DNA of 64,000 bases from Nitrosovibrio sp. Nv6 (GCF_900110495.1 NZ_FODX01000009.1:1-64000), one strand, 5' to 3'. Positions 1-8,460 are shown, counted from the first letter of the stretch. A program made the numbers and translations. The notes: a model not told the origin generated them from the letters alone.

Positions 1-358
1 TGTCCTCACGGGCAAGGGTTGGGAATGGGTGGGGTAGGTGGACGATGAAGCAACAGGCCGCTGTTTCCTGCCCGTTGCGTTCTGGTTATCCCCCCACAAT
101 ATAGTTACTCCGTCTCGTTTTCCTTGATACTGAAATGGCTGACAGGTAGCTGTCGGTGAAGGCGGGACATGCATTCGAGGATTACGAATACCCCCCACTA
201 AACATTCGATGTTTTGGGACTTAGCTTCGAATCCGCGGATGCGCTTGCGTTCGTCAACGAATACTCAGGGCATGCCGATCGATCGACTCACTATATTGCC
301 TTCGCAGAACTCAAGCATGCACGTCTCCTCCATTAATTTTTCGCTTCGGGAGAATGGG
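1..358. other. Gene-free left flank of the IS110-type transposase
   Basis: No credible protein is seen here. The stretch contains several short inverted repeats: GACAG..CTGTC near 139-152, ATTCG..CGAAT near 174-190, and ATTCGA..TCGAAT spanning about 206-233. In the IS110 subgroup the non-coding segment between the left end and the transposase encodes the structured bridge RNA that guides target choice (family knowledge). Position and hairpins fit such a role, but no RNA boundary or IS terminus could be defined, so this is an inference. Confidence 0.35.
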
Positions 359-1646
359 ATGAATTCTTTAACAAGCACATCATTCACAGCCTTCATCGGC
401 ATTGATTGGGCAGACACCAAACATGATGTCTGCTTGCAGGCTTCGAACAGCGACAAAAGGGAGTTTGCTGTTATCCCTCACCAGGTTGATCGTATCGAGC
501 AATGGGCGCACGCGATGCACCAACGTTTTGGCGGAACCATTGCCATAGCGGTTGAATTAGCGAAAGGTCCGATCGTCTATGCTTTGCAGAAGTATGATTT
601 TTTTGTGTTATTTCCAATCAATCCGTCGACGCTGGCAAAATATCGAGAAACCTTTAAACCAAGTCGGGCCAAAAATGATCCGACCGATGCTGAACTCGCA
701 CTGGATCTGATCATGCGCCATCCAGAACGATTTAAACCGCTCAAGCCGCAGAGTGTTGCGATGCGCACATTGGCCGCCCTGGTTGAGCAGCGCCGTGCTT
801 TGACAGACGACAAGACGCGATTTACCAATCGCCTGGGCGACACGCTTAAGCAATACTATCCGCAAGCGCTTGAGTGGTTCGATCATCGGGATACGATCTT
901 ATTTTGCGATTTCGTGACACGTTGGCCAACGCAAAATGCATGCAAGGAAAGCCCGCAGGTCTGTGCTGGAAGCCTTTTTCAAGGCGCATAACCTGCGTTC
1001 CGCCACGCTCATTGCCACGCGAATCGAAGCGATCAAAGCGTCAAAACCCTTGACCCAGGACGTTGCCGTTATCACGCCGCATCGTTTACTGGCGCTGGTG
1101 CTGGTCGAGCAGATACGCATTACGTTGCAGGCAATTGATCGGTTTGACCAGGAGATTGCGGCGCTCGCGCCGACACTACCGGACTATATGCTTTTCATTA
1201 ATTTGCCTAGCGCCGGCCAGGCTCTGGCGCCACGCCTGCTTGCCGCCTTTGGTGAACAGCGTGAACGCTATGCAACTGCCGGTGAATTGCAAATGTATTC
1301 GGGCATTGCGCCGGTCCTTGAAAGAAGCGGTCAAAAAAGCTGGGTACATTGGCGGTTGCGGTGTCCAAAGTTTGTACGGCAAACGTTTGTTGAATGGGCT
1401 GCGCAAACCGTTAATAAATCTTTTTGGGCAGGCGCTTTTTACCAGCAGCAGCGGAGAAAAGGTAGCTCTCATCAAGCTGCCTTGCGCGCACTGGCATTCA
1501 AGTGGATTCGGATCCTTTTCCGTTGCTGGAAAAATCGCACACCTTATGATGAATCCACGTACCTGAATGCGCTGAAAAAACGCAGCTCACCGTTACTCGC
1601 GATACTCGGCACGAAGAACACGGAACCAAAATTGGCAAAAGCGTGA
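359..1646 (+). pseudogene. IS110-family transposase, broken by one frameshift
   Basis: This is a DEDD-type transposase of the IS110 family in two frames. The natural start is ATG 359, preceded by GGGAG; the open frame reaching back to 209 is non-coding. The N-terminal RuvC-like domain shows Asp16 (GIDWADTK), Glu66 (AVELAK), Asp107 and Asp110 (KNDPTD), the expected acidic tetrad. The frame is lost at the AAGG near 944-947. Removing one G would join ..QNACK to KARRSVLEAFF, a natural IS110 continuation. The second frame (to 1646) carries the C-terminal Transposase_20-like domain with YSGIAPVLERSGQK, where the family's catalytic serine lies. All catalytic residues survive, so the break looks recent, or is a sequencing error. 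IS ends were not located. Confidence 0.85.
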
Positions 1647-1657
1647 AAGGGAGAATC

Positions 1658-1760
1658 CGTGAACATTCACGGCCTTGACGGATCAACTCAGGGAGTTCCC
1701 CTCGCGAAACGTTGGGGGCATTGTGGGGGATTGCGCGGGGGAGCTAGTAGGGCCCCCCAT
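1658..1760 (+). repeat. Dispersed repeat, copy 1 (pairs with 3976-4080)
   Basis: The first 36 bases (CGTGAACATTCA, then GGCCTTGACGGA, then CAACTCAGGG) recur at 3976 with two mismatches. Weaker similarity continues for about 60 bases through a G-rich run (GGGGGATT). The leading CGTGAA-CA-TTCACG is a short perfect hairpin. This copy sits directly downstream of the IS110 transposase and at the point where the truncated HAF gene loses similarity. A related core (GGATCGACTCAGGGAATTC) appears near 31412. It may be an insertion-element end or a small palindromic mobile repeat; the nature is not resolved. Confidence 0.5.
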
Positions 1761-1769
1761 GCCATCAGG

Positions 1770-1889
1770 GGTGTTGAGGTCGACAAGGTATTGGCGTTCT
1801 TGTGCGGTAGCATGGGTAACAAGGCCGAGGCTGCTAATCAGGACTGCGGCCAGAATGAAGCTGCGGGCTTTGAAGCAGTTGGGTGTCAT
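1770..1889 (-). pseudogene. Truncated N-terminal copy of the neighbouring HAF/PEP-CTERM gene
   Basis: Starting at ATG 1889 (GGAGG just upstream on the minus strand), the product begins MTPNCFKARSFILAAVLISS and reaches VDLNT. This closely matches the signal peptide and first mature residues of the intact protein encoded at 2064-3242 (MTLNHCFKVRSLILAAALIS.., LVDLNT). Similarity stops near 1770, where the sequence runs into the dispersed repeat and the IS110 element, so only about 40 residues of the paralogue survive. The segment 2029-2082 also resembles the region upstream of the intact gene (3266-3318), so the two genes arose by tandem duplication. A functional exported peptide is unlikely. 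Confidence 0.75.
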
Positions 1890-2063
1890 AAGGTACCTCC
1901 CGTGCGGGGTTATCCATTGCCTCAATTAGAAGGAATGGAGATGGAACCTGCCCCATGCTTAAAGCTGCGATCAGGAGTAATCCAGGAGCTGGGAATCTTC
2001 CCACCCTGTCCTTCAGCAAGAGGGTGTTTAGCAACGCTATTCCTTCAAAGTAGGCGATGGAAT

Positions 2064-3242
2064 TTACGCTGTCAAAGGCAGGCTTTTATTCCTCCATCCT
2101 GGATTTTCCGCCTTCTTACGATGCGCAATGAATCCAACCAGCGTCAACCCAACGAGCATTAAGGCATAGGTTTCAGGTTCGGGAACAACGCCCATGACAA
2201 CGAGTTGTCCATTGTTATTGATGTCTATGGCTTCCGTCAGAATTACCGCCTCGGGCAGGTCAATCAGCGAATTAAGATCTTTCATGTCCTCACCGTTGGG
2301 ACCGGTGATGAAGGCGTGCCAATGGCCGTCGGCTATAGTCGAACTACCCACTACCTGCCCCACATCATTGATGGCGGAAGCCCGACTCAAATCGCCGCCT
2401 AAAGTGCCAAGGTCCTTCATGGCCCCGCCATTGGAGACAGTAATGAAGGCACGCGAAGTATCGACGTCAAACACGGATTCCCCCACCGCCTGTCCAATAT
2501 CGTTGATGTCATGAGCGTAAGTGTAATCACCACCTAAAGAACCAAGATCCCTCATGTCAACGCCATCGGGGCCGGTAATGAAAGCACTCTTATAGCCTGT
2601 AAACGAGTCGGAGTAAACTCCCACCACCTGTCCCGCATTGTTTATGGCAGAAGCATAGCTGTAATCTCTGCCCAAAGCACCAAGATCCCTCATCCCCATG
2701 CCATTGGGACCAGTGATGAAAGCATGGTATGCTCCTTCTCCAAAAGGCTCGGTAGAAGAGCCTCCCACCACCTGTCCTGTATCGTTGATGCCATAAGCAA
2801 CGCTGTCATCACCGCCTAAAGCACCAAGATCCCTCATGCCCGTGCCGTTGGCGCCGGTAATAAAAGCATGCCTAGAGAACGTAGGCGCGTGGGCTTCTCC
2901 CACCACCTGCCCGGCATCGTTGATGTCGTAGGCCCAACTGCCACTCACACCCAGCGTGTCCAGTTCTGTCATGCCTCTGCCATCGGGACCGGTGATGAAA
3001 GCGTGGCCATTATAATCCTCAGGCAGGTAGAAGAATCCCACCACGTGCCCTGCATCATTTATGCCATTAGCATATGTGTACTGGGCGCCCAAAGGGCCAA
3101 GATCGGTCACGGTCCTGGTGTTGAGATCGACAAGGAGTGCGCGTTGTTCTTGGGCAGCAGCATGAGTAACGAGGCCTAGACCGCTAATCAGGGCTGCGGC
3201 CAGGATGAGGCTGCGGACTTTGAAGCAATGGTTGAGTGTCAT
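2064..3242 (-). CDS. HAF-repeat extracellular protein with PEP-CTERM sorting signal
   Basis: A secreted protein of 392 residues. The start is ATG 3242, chosen because GGAGG lies about 5 bases upstream; the frame extends ten codons further without such support. Residues about 8-30 form a signal peptide (SLILAAALISGLGLVTHAAA). The body is a tandem series of roughly 45-residue HAF repeats, each reading approximately HAFITGPNG..MRDLGALGG..S.A..IND.GQVVG, at least six copies. The C-terminus has VVPEPETYALMLVGLTLVGFIAHRKK, the PEP-CTERM signal: motif, hydrophobic helix, basic tail. Such proteins are processed by exosortase/EpsH-type transpeptidases and end up in the envelope or exopolysaccharide (family knowledge). 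No exosortase gene lies in this window. Specific function is unknown. A truncated paralogue lies directly downstream. Confidence 0.85.
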   Translation of the reverse strand: MTLNHCFKVRSLILAAALISGLGLVTHAAAQEQRALLVDLNTRTVTDLGPLGAQYTYANGINDAGHVVGFFYLPEDYNGHAFITGPDGRGMTELDTLGVSGSWAYDINDAGQVVGEAHAPTFSRHAFITGANGTGMRDLGALGGDDSVAYGINDTGQVVGGSSTEPFGEGAYHAFITGPNGMGMRDLGALGRDYSYASAINNAGQVVGVYSDSFTGYKSAFITGPDGVDMRDLGSLGGDYTYAHDINDIGQAVGESVFDVDTSRAFITVSNGGAMKDLGTLGGDLSRASAINDVGQVVGSSTIADGHWHAFITGPNGEDMKDLNSLIDLPEAVILTEAIDINNNGQLVVMGVVPEPETYALMLVGLTLVGFIAHRKKAENPGWRNKSLPLTA

Positions 3243-3492
3243 GATAACCTCCGGCAAGGTAGCGTTTAGCATCTATTACTTCAAATTAGGTGATGGAATT
3301 CAAGCTGTCAAAGGTCATTCGGAGGTAATGGATGCTCCCTGAGATATGGCAGGGCTTTATCCTTGACGGTGCGGTAGCCGGGCTTGAGAATTGGAACAGC
3401 AAATAGCCCGCATCCGCGTCAAGGGATAGTTGATGCGCCTGGGATGCCTGTGATAGGCAAACGGGAAGGCACCCGATAACGTCTTTCAGACG

Positions 3493-3909
3493 CTATCTTG
3501 TTTGCGGCAGGCTCCATCCGTAAATTCCTTCATTGGGGACGCTGTGCACGTAGCAATTGCCGTTTTGGACTACCCATCCCTTGCCCTGACAGCGGGCCAA
3601 CCTTTGCAACTCGCCTGATTGCGCAAACCGATAAGCCATCAGCCATCTGCCCTTCTGGCGTGTTGGCCCATGCAGTTGCTGCTTTCTCGTCCTGGGCTTC
3701 GCCATATCCAGCGCCATAGCCTGCCTCGTATCCGGCGTGGGACCGGTTGCATACCAGCCAATCCAGCTAATGCAAACCAATGCGACAACAATGCACATAG
3801 CCATCCATTTCCACTTCTGTCTGGCGGACGTGTTGTCGGAGGCATCTTGGGCGATGGAGCCCACCGCCCGGGCAAGCTCTGCCCAGGTTGCTTCCGCTGG
3901 CGCTTTCAC
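3493..3909 (-). CDS. Unknown protein with one membrane segment
   Basis: A 138-residue protein read from a GTG at 3909; no in-frame ATG is available and the ribosome binding site is weak. The first 30 residues are polar and helix-prone (ATWAELARAVGSIAQDAS). Residues about 36-55 form one hydrophobic segment (MAMCIVVALVCISWIGWYAT), followed by a basic region and a C-terminus with two cysteines (LARCQGKGW, NGNCYVHSV). A single-pass inner-membrane protein with the C-terminal half outside is the likely topology. I do not recognise the family. It lies between the two copies of the dispersed repeat near IS debris, so acquisition with mobile DNA is possible. It could be spurious, but the composition is protein-like. 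Confidence 0.5.
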   Translation of the reverse strand: MKAPAEATWAELARAVGSIAQDASDNTSARQKWKWMAMCIVVALVCISWIGWYATGPTPDTRQAMALDMAKPRTRKQQLHGPTRQKGRWLMAYRFAQSGELQRLARCQGKGWVVQNGNCYVHSVPNEGIYGWSLPQTR

Positions 3910-4424
3910 AGTTGCATCCGCTGCCGTCCTGAAGTGAAGCGGTGAAGGGTCTCAGTCGCGGATTGCGCTATCGCCCGTGAACATTCATGGCCTTGACGGA
4001 CCAACTCAGGGGCGTGAGTCCCCCCTCACAAAGGGATGGGGCGCTTGCTGGGGGATTCGTGCGGGCCGGGCTTTCGGCCTGTGACGTCAGGGGTTGGGGT
4101 TCAAGGGGCGCTGCGGCCGCAGGCAGGGCTTGCGGATCACAGGGCATGACAGGTGAAGCACACCGCCATCAGGCGGCTGGCGTGGCCTGTGATAGCGGCA
4201 AACGGGATGGGAGAAATTTTCGCGGACGCGAAAATCTATTCTGCCTTGGGGATGGATGAGTTCATAGGGGTTGCCTGGTCTGAATGGACGAGGCCGCTAA
4301 TCGAGTTGTTGCAAAAGGGATCGTTACCAGATGGCCGGTACTAAAGGCCCGGTGCGCGCAGCCCATAGAGCCCTTCCCGCGGCCAGCATGGAGGCGGGTT
4401 TGCCAAAGAGCTAATGGAAGGGAA
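3910..4424. other. Gene-free stretch with repeat and palindrome
   Basis: This 515-base stretch holds the second copy of the dispersed repeat (3976 onward) and a strong 20-base palindrome at 4217-4236 (ATTTTCGCG-GA-CGCGAAAAT). The words CCTGTGATAG and GGCAAACGGGA near 4188-4210 recur in similar form near 3450-3470. A 63-codon GTG frame (4153-4344) crosses the palindrome and is not called. No gene is supported. Confidence 0.5.
3976..4080 (+). repeat. Dispersed repeat, copy 2 (pairs with 1658-1760)
   Basis: Second copy of the repeat, same orientation. The first 36 bases match copy 1 except for two transitions. The following region shares a G-rich block (CTGGGGGATT against TGTGGGGGATT) with indels. 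Together the copies bracket the HAF/PEP-CTERM gene and the 138-residue unknown protein. Confidence 0.5.
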
Positions 4425-4634
4425 TCAGGTCAACAAGAGATATCCACCGAGACTCATAAGGGCCACCGCCACTGGCCACATCATCAAGCCGTCTTCGGTG
4501 AAGAAGAACGCATATATCACTCCAATTATGAGTATCAACAGCATCATCGAGCTTACAAAAGCTGTGCCATCATTATCCATCCCCAGCCGAAGAAGTCGAG
4601 CCATGCCGTCGTCAGTCATCGTTTTGAGGTCCAT
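4425..4634 (-). CDS. Small membrane protein of unknown function
   Basis: A 69-residue open frame with two clear hydrophobic segments separated by a short acidic loop. Segment 1 is at about residues 26-45 (FVSSMMLLILIIGVIYAFFF) and segment 2 at about 52-68 (MWPVAVALMSLGGYLLL). The N-terminus is charged (MDLKTMTDDGMARLLRLGMD). A second in-frame ATG at codon 6 is an alternative start; neither start has a strong ribosome binding site. The topology looks like a two-helix hairpin in the inner membrane. No family is recognised and there is no operon partner, so it may be a stand-alone small protein or a chance frame. Confidence 0.4.
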   Translation of the reverse strand: MDLKTMTDDGMARLLRLGMDNDGTAFVSSMMLLILIIGVIYAFFFTEDGLMMWPVAVALMSLGGYLLLT

Positions 4635-4947
4635 CAGAGGCGTCCATACCTATTCTCGCAAAATGTTATAGATTATTATATGTTCAGTTAGCTTCATGAA
4701 TTAATGCACTTTCCAGGGCTTCATATGTGAGAACAACCATTACCGGCAAAGAGTCTCCTTTATTCACCTAAGCGCAACTGTATTACGTAATAAGAATGGG
4801 TAGCGATAATCACCAGCAGCGCACAAAAGGTGGAGGTGGCAAGGTTAAAATCCCAATAATTGAGGCGGTGCGCCGATGAACCAAGAAAAAACATAAGCGC
4901 AAACGTTTTCTCCCTTGTCCCCCTTGGGAATGAGGCACACTGGATAC
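4635..4947. other. Gene-free stretch
   Basis: AT-rich intergenic DNA downstream of the serine dehydratase gene. A 69-codon minus-strand frame (4760-4969) has one hydrophobic stretch but overlaps the dehydratase end and lacks a ribosome binding site, so it is not called. No terminator or RNA gene was recognised. Confidence 0.4.
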
Positions 4948-5883
4948 TTAACATTTTGCTACGGCACATTCCACACGTGCCAACTCGACTAAGTCATCCG
5001 CAGTAGAACCAACGCCGCCGCATACGATAACTAATACCGTTTTATACCCTGATAACGCTGCAACTCTTTCGTACACCGCAGCGAGCGCAACGCCGCAAGC
5101 GGGCTCAACGACAGTTCCATGATCTTGCAGAAACTGCAAAGAAGCAGAAACGGCCAACTTGTCCGGCAACACAACGCTTTGGATACGGTGATTTTTGGAG
5201 TACGCCAATGCTTGTTCACAAACAATGCGCGCTCCTAACGTCGTCGCAATACTCGATATGTATGCAAGCTCGACAAGGAATCCCGCGGTTAGCGATTTCC
5301 CATAGGAGTCGGCACCTTCAGTTTCAACAGCGATGATGGGCACGTCGGCCCCTCCATTCCGCTTCAATCCTTCTATAACACCGCATAGGAGGCCGCCACC
5401 GCCGACTGACAGAACGATTGCGTCAGGCTTTAGACCAGCACGGAATATTTCATCAATTAGACTGGCATGACCCCTCCAAACCAGAGGGTCATCGAAAGGA
5501 TGTATATATGCATCGGTAGATTGCATGATTGACAGCGCAAATCGGTGTGCTTCGTCCAAAGACTTCCCATGGACTATCACTTCCGCACTCTCTAAACGCA
5601 TCAAGTTCACCGCCCGCTTTGAAGCTGTCTCAGGTACCACGATGATCACAGGTACCGAAAGGCAACGTCCAGCAAACGCAACTGCTAGCCCGGCATTACC
5701 GCCCGATGATGCAATGAAACGTTTTGCTCCTCGTTTTAGATATTCTTCGCATGCGTAGCCGATCCCTCGGGTTTTGAAAGAGCCGGATGGTTGCTCGGAC
5801 TCCATTTTCAGCCAAATGGATTGGCCCACTTTATGGCTGATCGAATGGGATTCAATTAGCGGTGTTTCAATATATAGCGGCAT
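4948..5883 (-). CDS. PLP-dependent L-serine dehydratase-like enzyme
   Basis: A 311-residue fold-type II PLP enzyme. PSGSFKTRG (about residues 32-40) carries the PLP-binding lysine, SSGGNAG (about 59-65) is the substrate/phosphate loop, and SVGGGGLLCGV (about 158-168) is the glycine-rich PLP-phosphate loop. Together with VEPACGVALAAVY and a late VIVCGG, these resemble the serine dehydratase (SDS-type) branch that turns L-serine, and often threonine, into pyruvate or 2-oxobutyrate plus ammonia. The protein lacks the C-terminal regulatory domain of biosynthetic IlvA, which argues for a catabolic role. It stands alone among accessory genes with no amino-acid operon nearby, so transfer is plausible. 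Threonine dehydratase or another beta-elimination substrate remains possible. Confidence 0.8.
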   Translation of the reverse strand: MPLYIETPLIESHSISHKVGQSIWLKMESEQPSGSFKTRGIGYACEEYLKRGAKRFIASSGGNAGLAVAFAGRCLSVPVIIVVPETASKRAVNLMRLESAEVIVHGKSLDEAHRFALSIMQSTDAYIHPFDDPLVWRGHASLIDEIFRAGLKPDAIVLSVGGGGLLCGVIEGLKRNGGADVPIIAVETEGADSYGKSLTAGFLVELAYISSIATTLGARIVCEQALAYSKNHRIQSVVLPDKLAVSASLQFLQDHGTVVEPACGVALAAVYERVAALSGYKTVLVIVCGGVGSTADDLVELARVECAVAKC

Positions 5884-5999
5884 TCCGAAGATATCTCCAT
5901 GTAATGCGAACAGCTAATCTGCGGGCCAGTGCACAGAATCAATCCTACTGTTTCACCCCGTCCAGCCGGGTTCACCGCTGAGCTTTTGGGCAATCCAAA

Positions 6000-6398
6000 T
6001 CAATGTGACGCCCTCGAAGCAATATAATCGCGTTTCGCGAGCTGCGACACCATCCTGTGGTGAAAAGCAGATTCGGCGGCTTTCTCTGCCGCCCGCTTGT
6101 ATTTTTGCACCAGGGCGATGGCATTCGCTTGTGAATCCTGCCCGTGTCTCCCGTAGCGGTAGCTTTTGTCCTCGTAATACTGGAGCCGTTTCTCATGTTC
6201 CGCTGCTATTTTCAATAGTGTCCTGGCCCGGTTTTCATACCGCCTGGCGAGGCCGTCGTGGTCGACAAAAGGCCTGATATTTTGTGCGGACACACTCGTG
6301 TCGTCCTTCTTTGCTTCGATTGCACCGGTCTCCGAGCAGCCTGCGAGCAGGCCCAGCGTGGATATAGCCGCTACAAACTTCCTTATTTCTCTTTGCAT
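6000..6398 (-). CDS. Small lipoprotein of unknown function
   Basis: Start chosen at ATG 6398 (MQREIRKFVAAIS), giving 132 residues. The frame upstream of it adds 15 residues that would spoil the signal peptide, and GGAG lies 11 bases before this ATG. The lipobox LLAGC ends the signal peptide at about residue 20, so the mature protein is predicted to be lipid-anchored, probably at the outer membrane. The mature part is highly charged and helical (RRYENRARTLLKIAAEHEKR, YEDKSYRYGRHG), suggesting a short coiled coil. No enzymatic motif is visible and the family is not recognised. Confidence 0.65.
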   Translation of the reverse strand: MQREIRKFVAAISTLGLLAGCSETGAIEAKKDDTSVSAQNIRPFVDHDGLARRYENRARTLLKIAAEHEKRLQYYEDKSYRYGRHGQDSQANAIALVQKYKRAAEKAAESAFHHRMVSQLAKRDYIASRASH

Positions 6399-6785
6399 GA
6401 TAGGTACACTCCAATGAAATGGGTGAAGTGAAAGCCGCTTCATCCTATGCGGCCCATGCTTCAGAATTGTACCCAGTATTACTATAAATAAAAGTCACTT
6501 GTTTTGATTGTAAATATAATGTTTTGTTTATATATTATCGGACCTTAAATCCTAACTGGAATACCCCGGAATATGCCAAAAATTGGTATCCCTGCTCACT
6601 TTTGCTGCTCGAGCTTTACGAAGGCAGGGTGTGAGAGATCGTTTAAACCTCTCAAAATCCTCTCAATAGACACCGATCTGATTTTTGATTGATCATCTAT
6701 CACAGCATTATTAAACCTGTGAGGACCGATATTCCATTTCAGCCACGCGCTCGTTGCCTACCTCTCCGATCGTTCTCCGGGCTTT
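6399..6785. other. Gene-free AT-rich stretch
   Basis: AT-rich spacer between two minus-strand genes. It should hold the promoter of the lipoprotein at its left side and the 3' end signals of the ADP-ribosylglycohydrolase-family gene at its right side, but no convincing hairpin terminator or promoter box could be assigned. Confidence 0.4.
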
Positions 6786-7886
6786 TTACTCTCCCCGGCG
6801 TACGGGCGGTGTGCCTACCTGCGTGGCCAAATCCATTGCAAGCTGTCTGAGCGTTTCGCCTTCTTCCAGACCGTCGAGGAAGCGCTGGGGGATGCCCCGC
6901 AGCCCGGCTTGGGCTCCGGCTAGCGCCCCGGTCAAAATTGCACGCGCCTGGTTTTGCCCTCCACCATTCACGGCGTGCAACACAGCCGATTCGAAGTCCT
7001 GAGGAAAGCGGGCGGCCAGGTAGTAGGCTGCTGGAAGCTGGTGATAGATGGCACAAGGCATGCCGTATACGAGGGACACCTTCCAGGGGGGCTCTATCGG
7101 GATCCCCGGATCCGTGGCCGCGGTGGAAACATACGAAGGTGTCAGCAGGGCGTCAGGTGATGCAAACCGCCCGGCGAGGGGCGGGTCAGGGTCACCGGGA
7201 CGCGGCGGTTGCAGATCTGAATGCGTTACCGCATGAAAAGGCAGTTCGCCGGTCTTCACCAAATGCATCAGCTTGCCAGACAGGTTTTTGTCGAGCTCGT
7301 GCCCTTGCACCAGGAGGCTCAGCACTGCCCCGTAAGCAACCGTCATCGAAAGCACGATATCGTCGACCTGGGTAAGCCGGGTATTATTGGAAATAGCTGT
7401 CGCCAACTCGTGGGGCTGAGTCGCGTAGCGGACGGCTAAGGCAAGTGTGCGTTCGATGGCTTCGGTAGTATCGGCGTGGCCACCCGTCTGTCCCCAGGGC
7501 CGTTTCTGCTGGACGCGCTTGCGCCAGGTGTTGCGGATGGATTGGCTTGTATACCCGCCCGGTCCGTTCGCTGGAGTGCCATCAAGCAAAGGAAACAGTT
7601 CTTCATCCATGCGCCTGCAGAAATCCGCTTCGTCATAGCCGCCTCGCTCGACGAGCGAACGGAGCATAAGCCTGAGAATAATGCCTGCCTGCGACAACTG
7701 GCCTGCCTTGAGGCCGTCATGGTAACGACCCGGTTTGGGGTCGGTATAAGTTGTGATCCAGTCGCCGTAGTCGCGGCGAAGCTCCTCCAGGTCATAGTAC
7801 CAGTGAGGGCCCAGGCCCAGGGCGTCTCCGATAAAGGCGCCCATGATGGCGCCGGCAGCACGGTCTTGAATGGTGGATTCGGACAT
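6786..7886 (-). CDS. ADP-ribosylglycohydrolase-family protein with degenerate metal motifs
   Basis: A 366-residue protein from ATG 7886 (MSESTIQ), which has AGGAGGA about 10 bases upstream; the longer frame to 8015 lacks this. The N-terminus AAGAIMGAFIGDALGLGPHW and the C-terminal ILTGALAGAQAGLRGIP place it in the DraG/ARH-like ADP-ribosylglycohydrolase family, which removes ADP-ribose using two magnesium ions. By eye, the usual TDDT motif is replaced by QLSQAG (about residue 60) and the late GGDxDT motif by GGGQNQA, so most metal ligands appear missing. It may belong to a divergent subfamily with another activity, or be a binding-only protein. There is no dinitrogenase reductase or DraT gene nearby. 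It stands as a single gene. Confidence 0.75.
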   Translation of the reverse strand: MSESTIQDRAAGAIMGAFIGDALGLGPHWYYDLEELRRDYGDWITTYTDPKPGRYHDGLKAGQLSQAGIILRLMLRSLVERGGYDEADFCRRMDEELFPLLDGTPANGPGGYTSQSIRNTWRKRVQQKRPWGQTGGHADTTEAIERTLALAVRYATQPHELATAISNNTRLTQVDDIVLSMTVAYGAVLSLLVQGHELDKNLSGKLMHLVKTGELPFHAVTHSDLQPPRPGDPDPPLAGRFASPDALLTPSYVSTAATDPGIPIEPPWKVSLVYGMPCAIYHQLPAAYYLAARFPQDFESAVLHAVNGGGQNQARAILTGALAGAQAGLRGIPQRFLDGLEEGETLRQLAMDLATQVGTPPVRRGE

Positions 7887-8049
7887 GACTCTGATCCTCC
7901 TCGTTAGACTGGATTTATGAACAAATAGGTCAAATAGGTTGGAAACGTACGTTTGTGCCAGACTGCACCGGTCCACTTCCGTGGAGATGGCTATCCGCGA
8001 GTAGGCTACTATCAATTGCGCTAGAGCAAGCCTATTTTCGTGCGTGAGC

Positions 8050-8460
8050 TTCTCCTTGGTGCTAAATCCCTCGCCGTGAGTGGTACTGTCAAAAAAGAGC
8101 GACTCCCGCGTCGGATGGTCGTGGGGCGAGACTCCGCTGCAGGAAGATCCTCGGCGCCATTCCCGACAGATGCTCTTTTACCTTCTTTTTCCTCTCTTTC
8201 CTCTTTAGTTTCAGCACTGATCGAAACCCGGTTACCATCTATTTGTACCCTGACATCCTCTTTCCTTCCCGGAATTCTCGGCTCGAACAGTATTAGGCCA
8301 TATCATTTTCAGTCAAATCCACTTTAGTAAAGCTGGTATTTACCATTTCCGTCAATTATGATGGCTTTCCGAAGTTTTGGAGTAGATCTTCTATGTTGTA
8401 AAAGGGATCAAAGCGAGCAACATAGCCGAAGCGAGAGAGCCGCGGAATAATATTTGCCAT
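8050..8460 (-). pseudogene. Decayed small heat-shock protein (Hsp20/alpha-crystallin)
   Basis: From ATG 8460, with AGAGGAAA upstream on the minus strand, the frame reads MANIIPRLSRFGYVARFDPF and YNIEDLLQNFGKPS, then hits a stop at 8356-8358. Further downstream, in shifting frames, typical Hsp20 pieces follow: TKVDLTENDMA, then RIPGRKEDVRVQIDGNRVSI, then SAETKEEREEKEGKR. These correspond in order to the N-terminal arm and first half of the alpha-crystallin domain of class-A bacterial Hsp20. Several indels and stops separate them, and the C-terminal IXI region is not recognisable. The intact ribosome binding site and start suggest recent loss. The 3' limit is approximate. Confidence 0.8.

Noticed and set aside
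4153..4344. 63-codon GTG-start frame
   Set aside because: Weak ribosome binding site, crosses a 20-base palindrome, no recognised family.
4760..4969. 69-codon minus-strand frame with one hydrophobic stretch
   Set aside because: Overlaps the end of the serine dehydratase gene and lacks a ribosome binding site; could be chance.
8040..8327. 95-codon plus-strand frame
   Set aside because: Opposite strand of the decayed hsp20 gene; the minus strand explains the composition.
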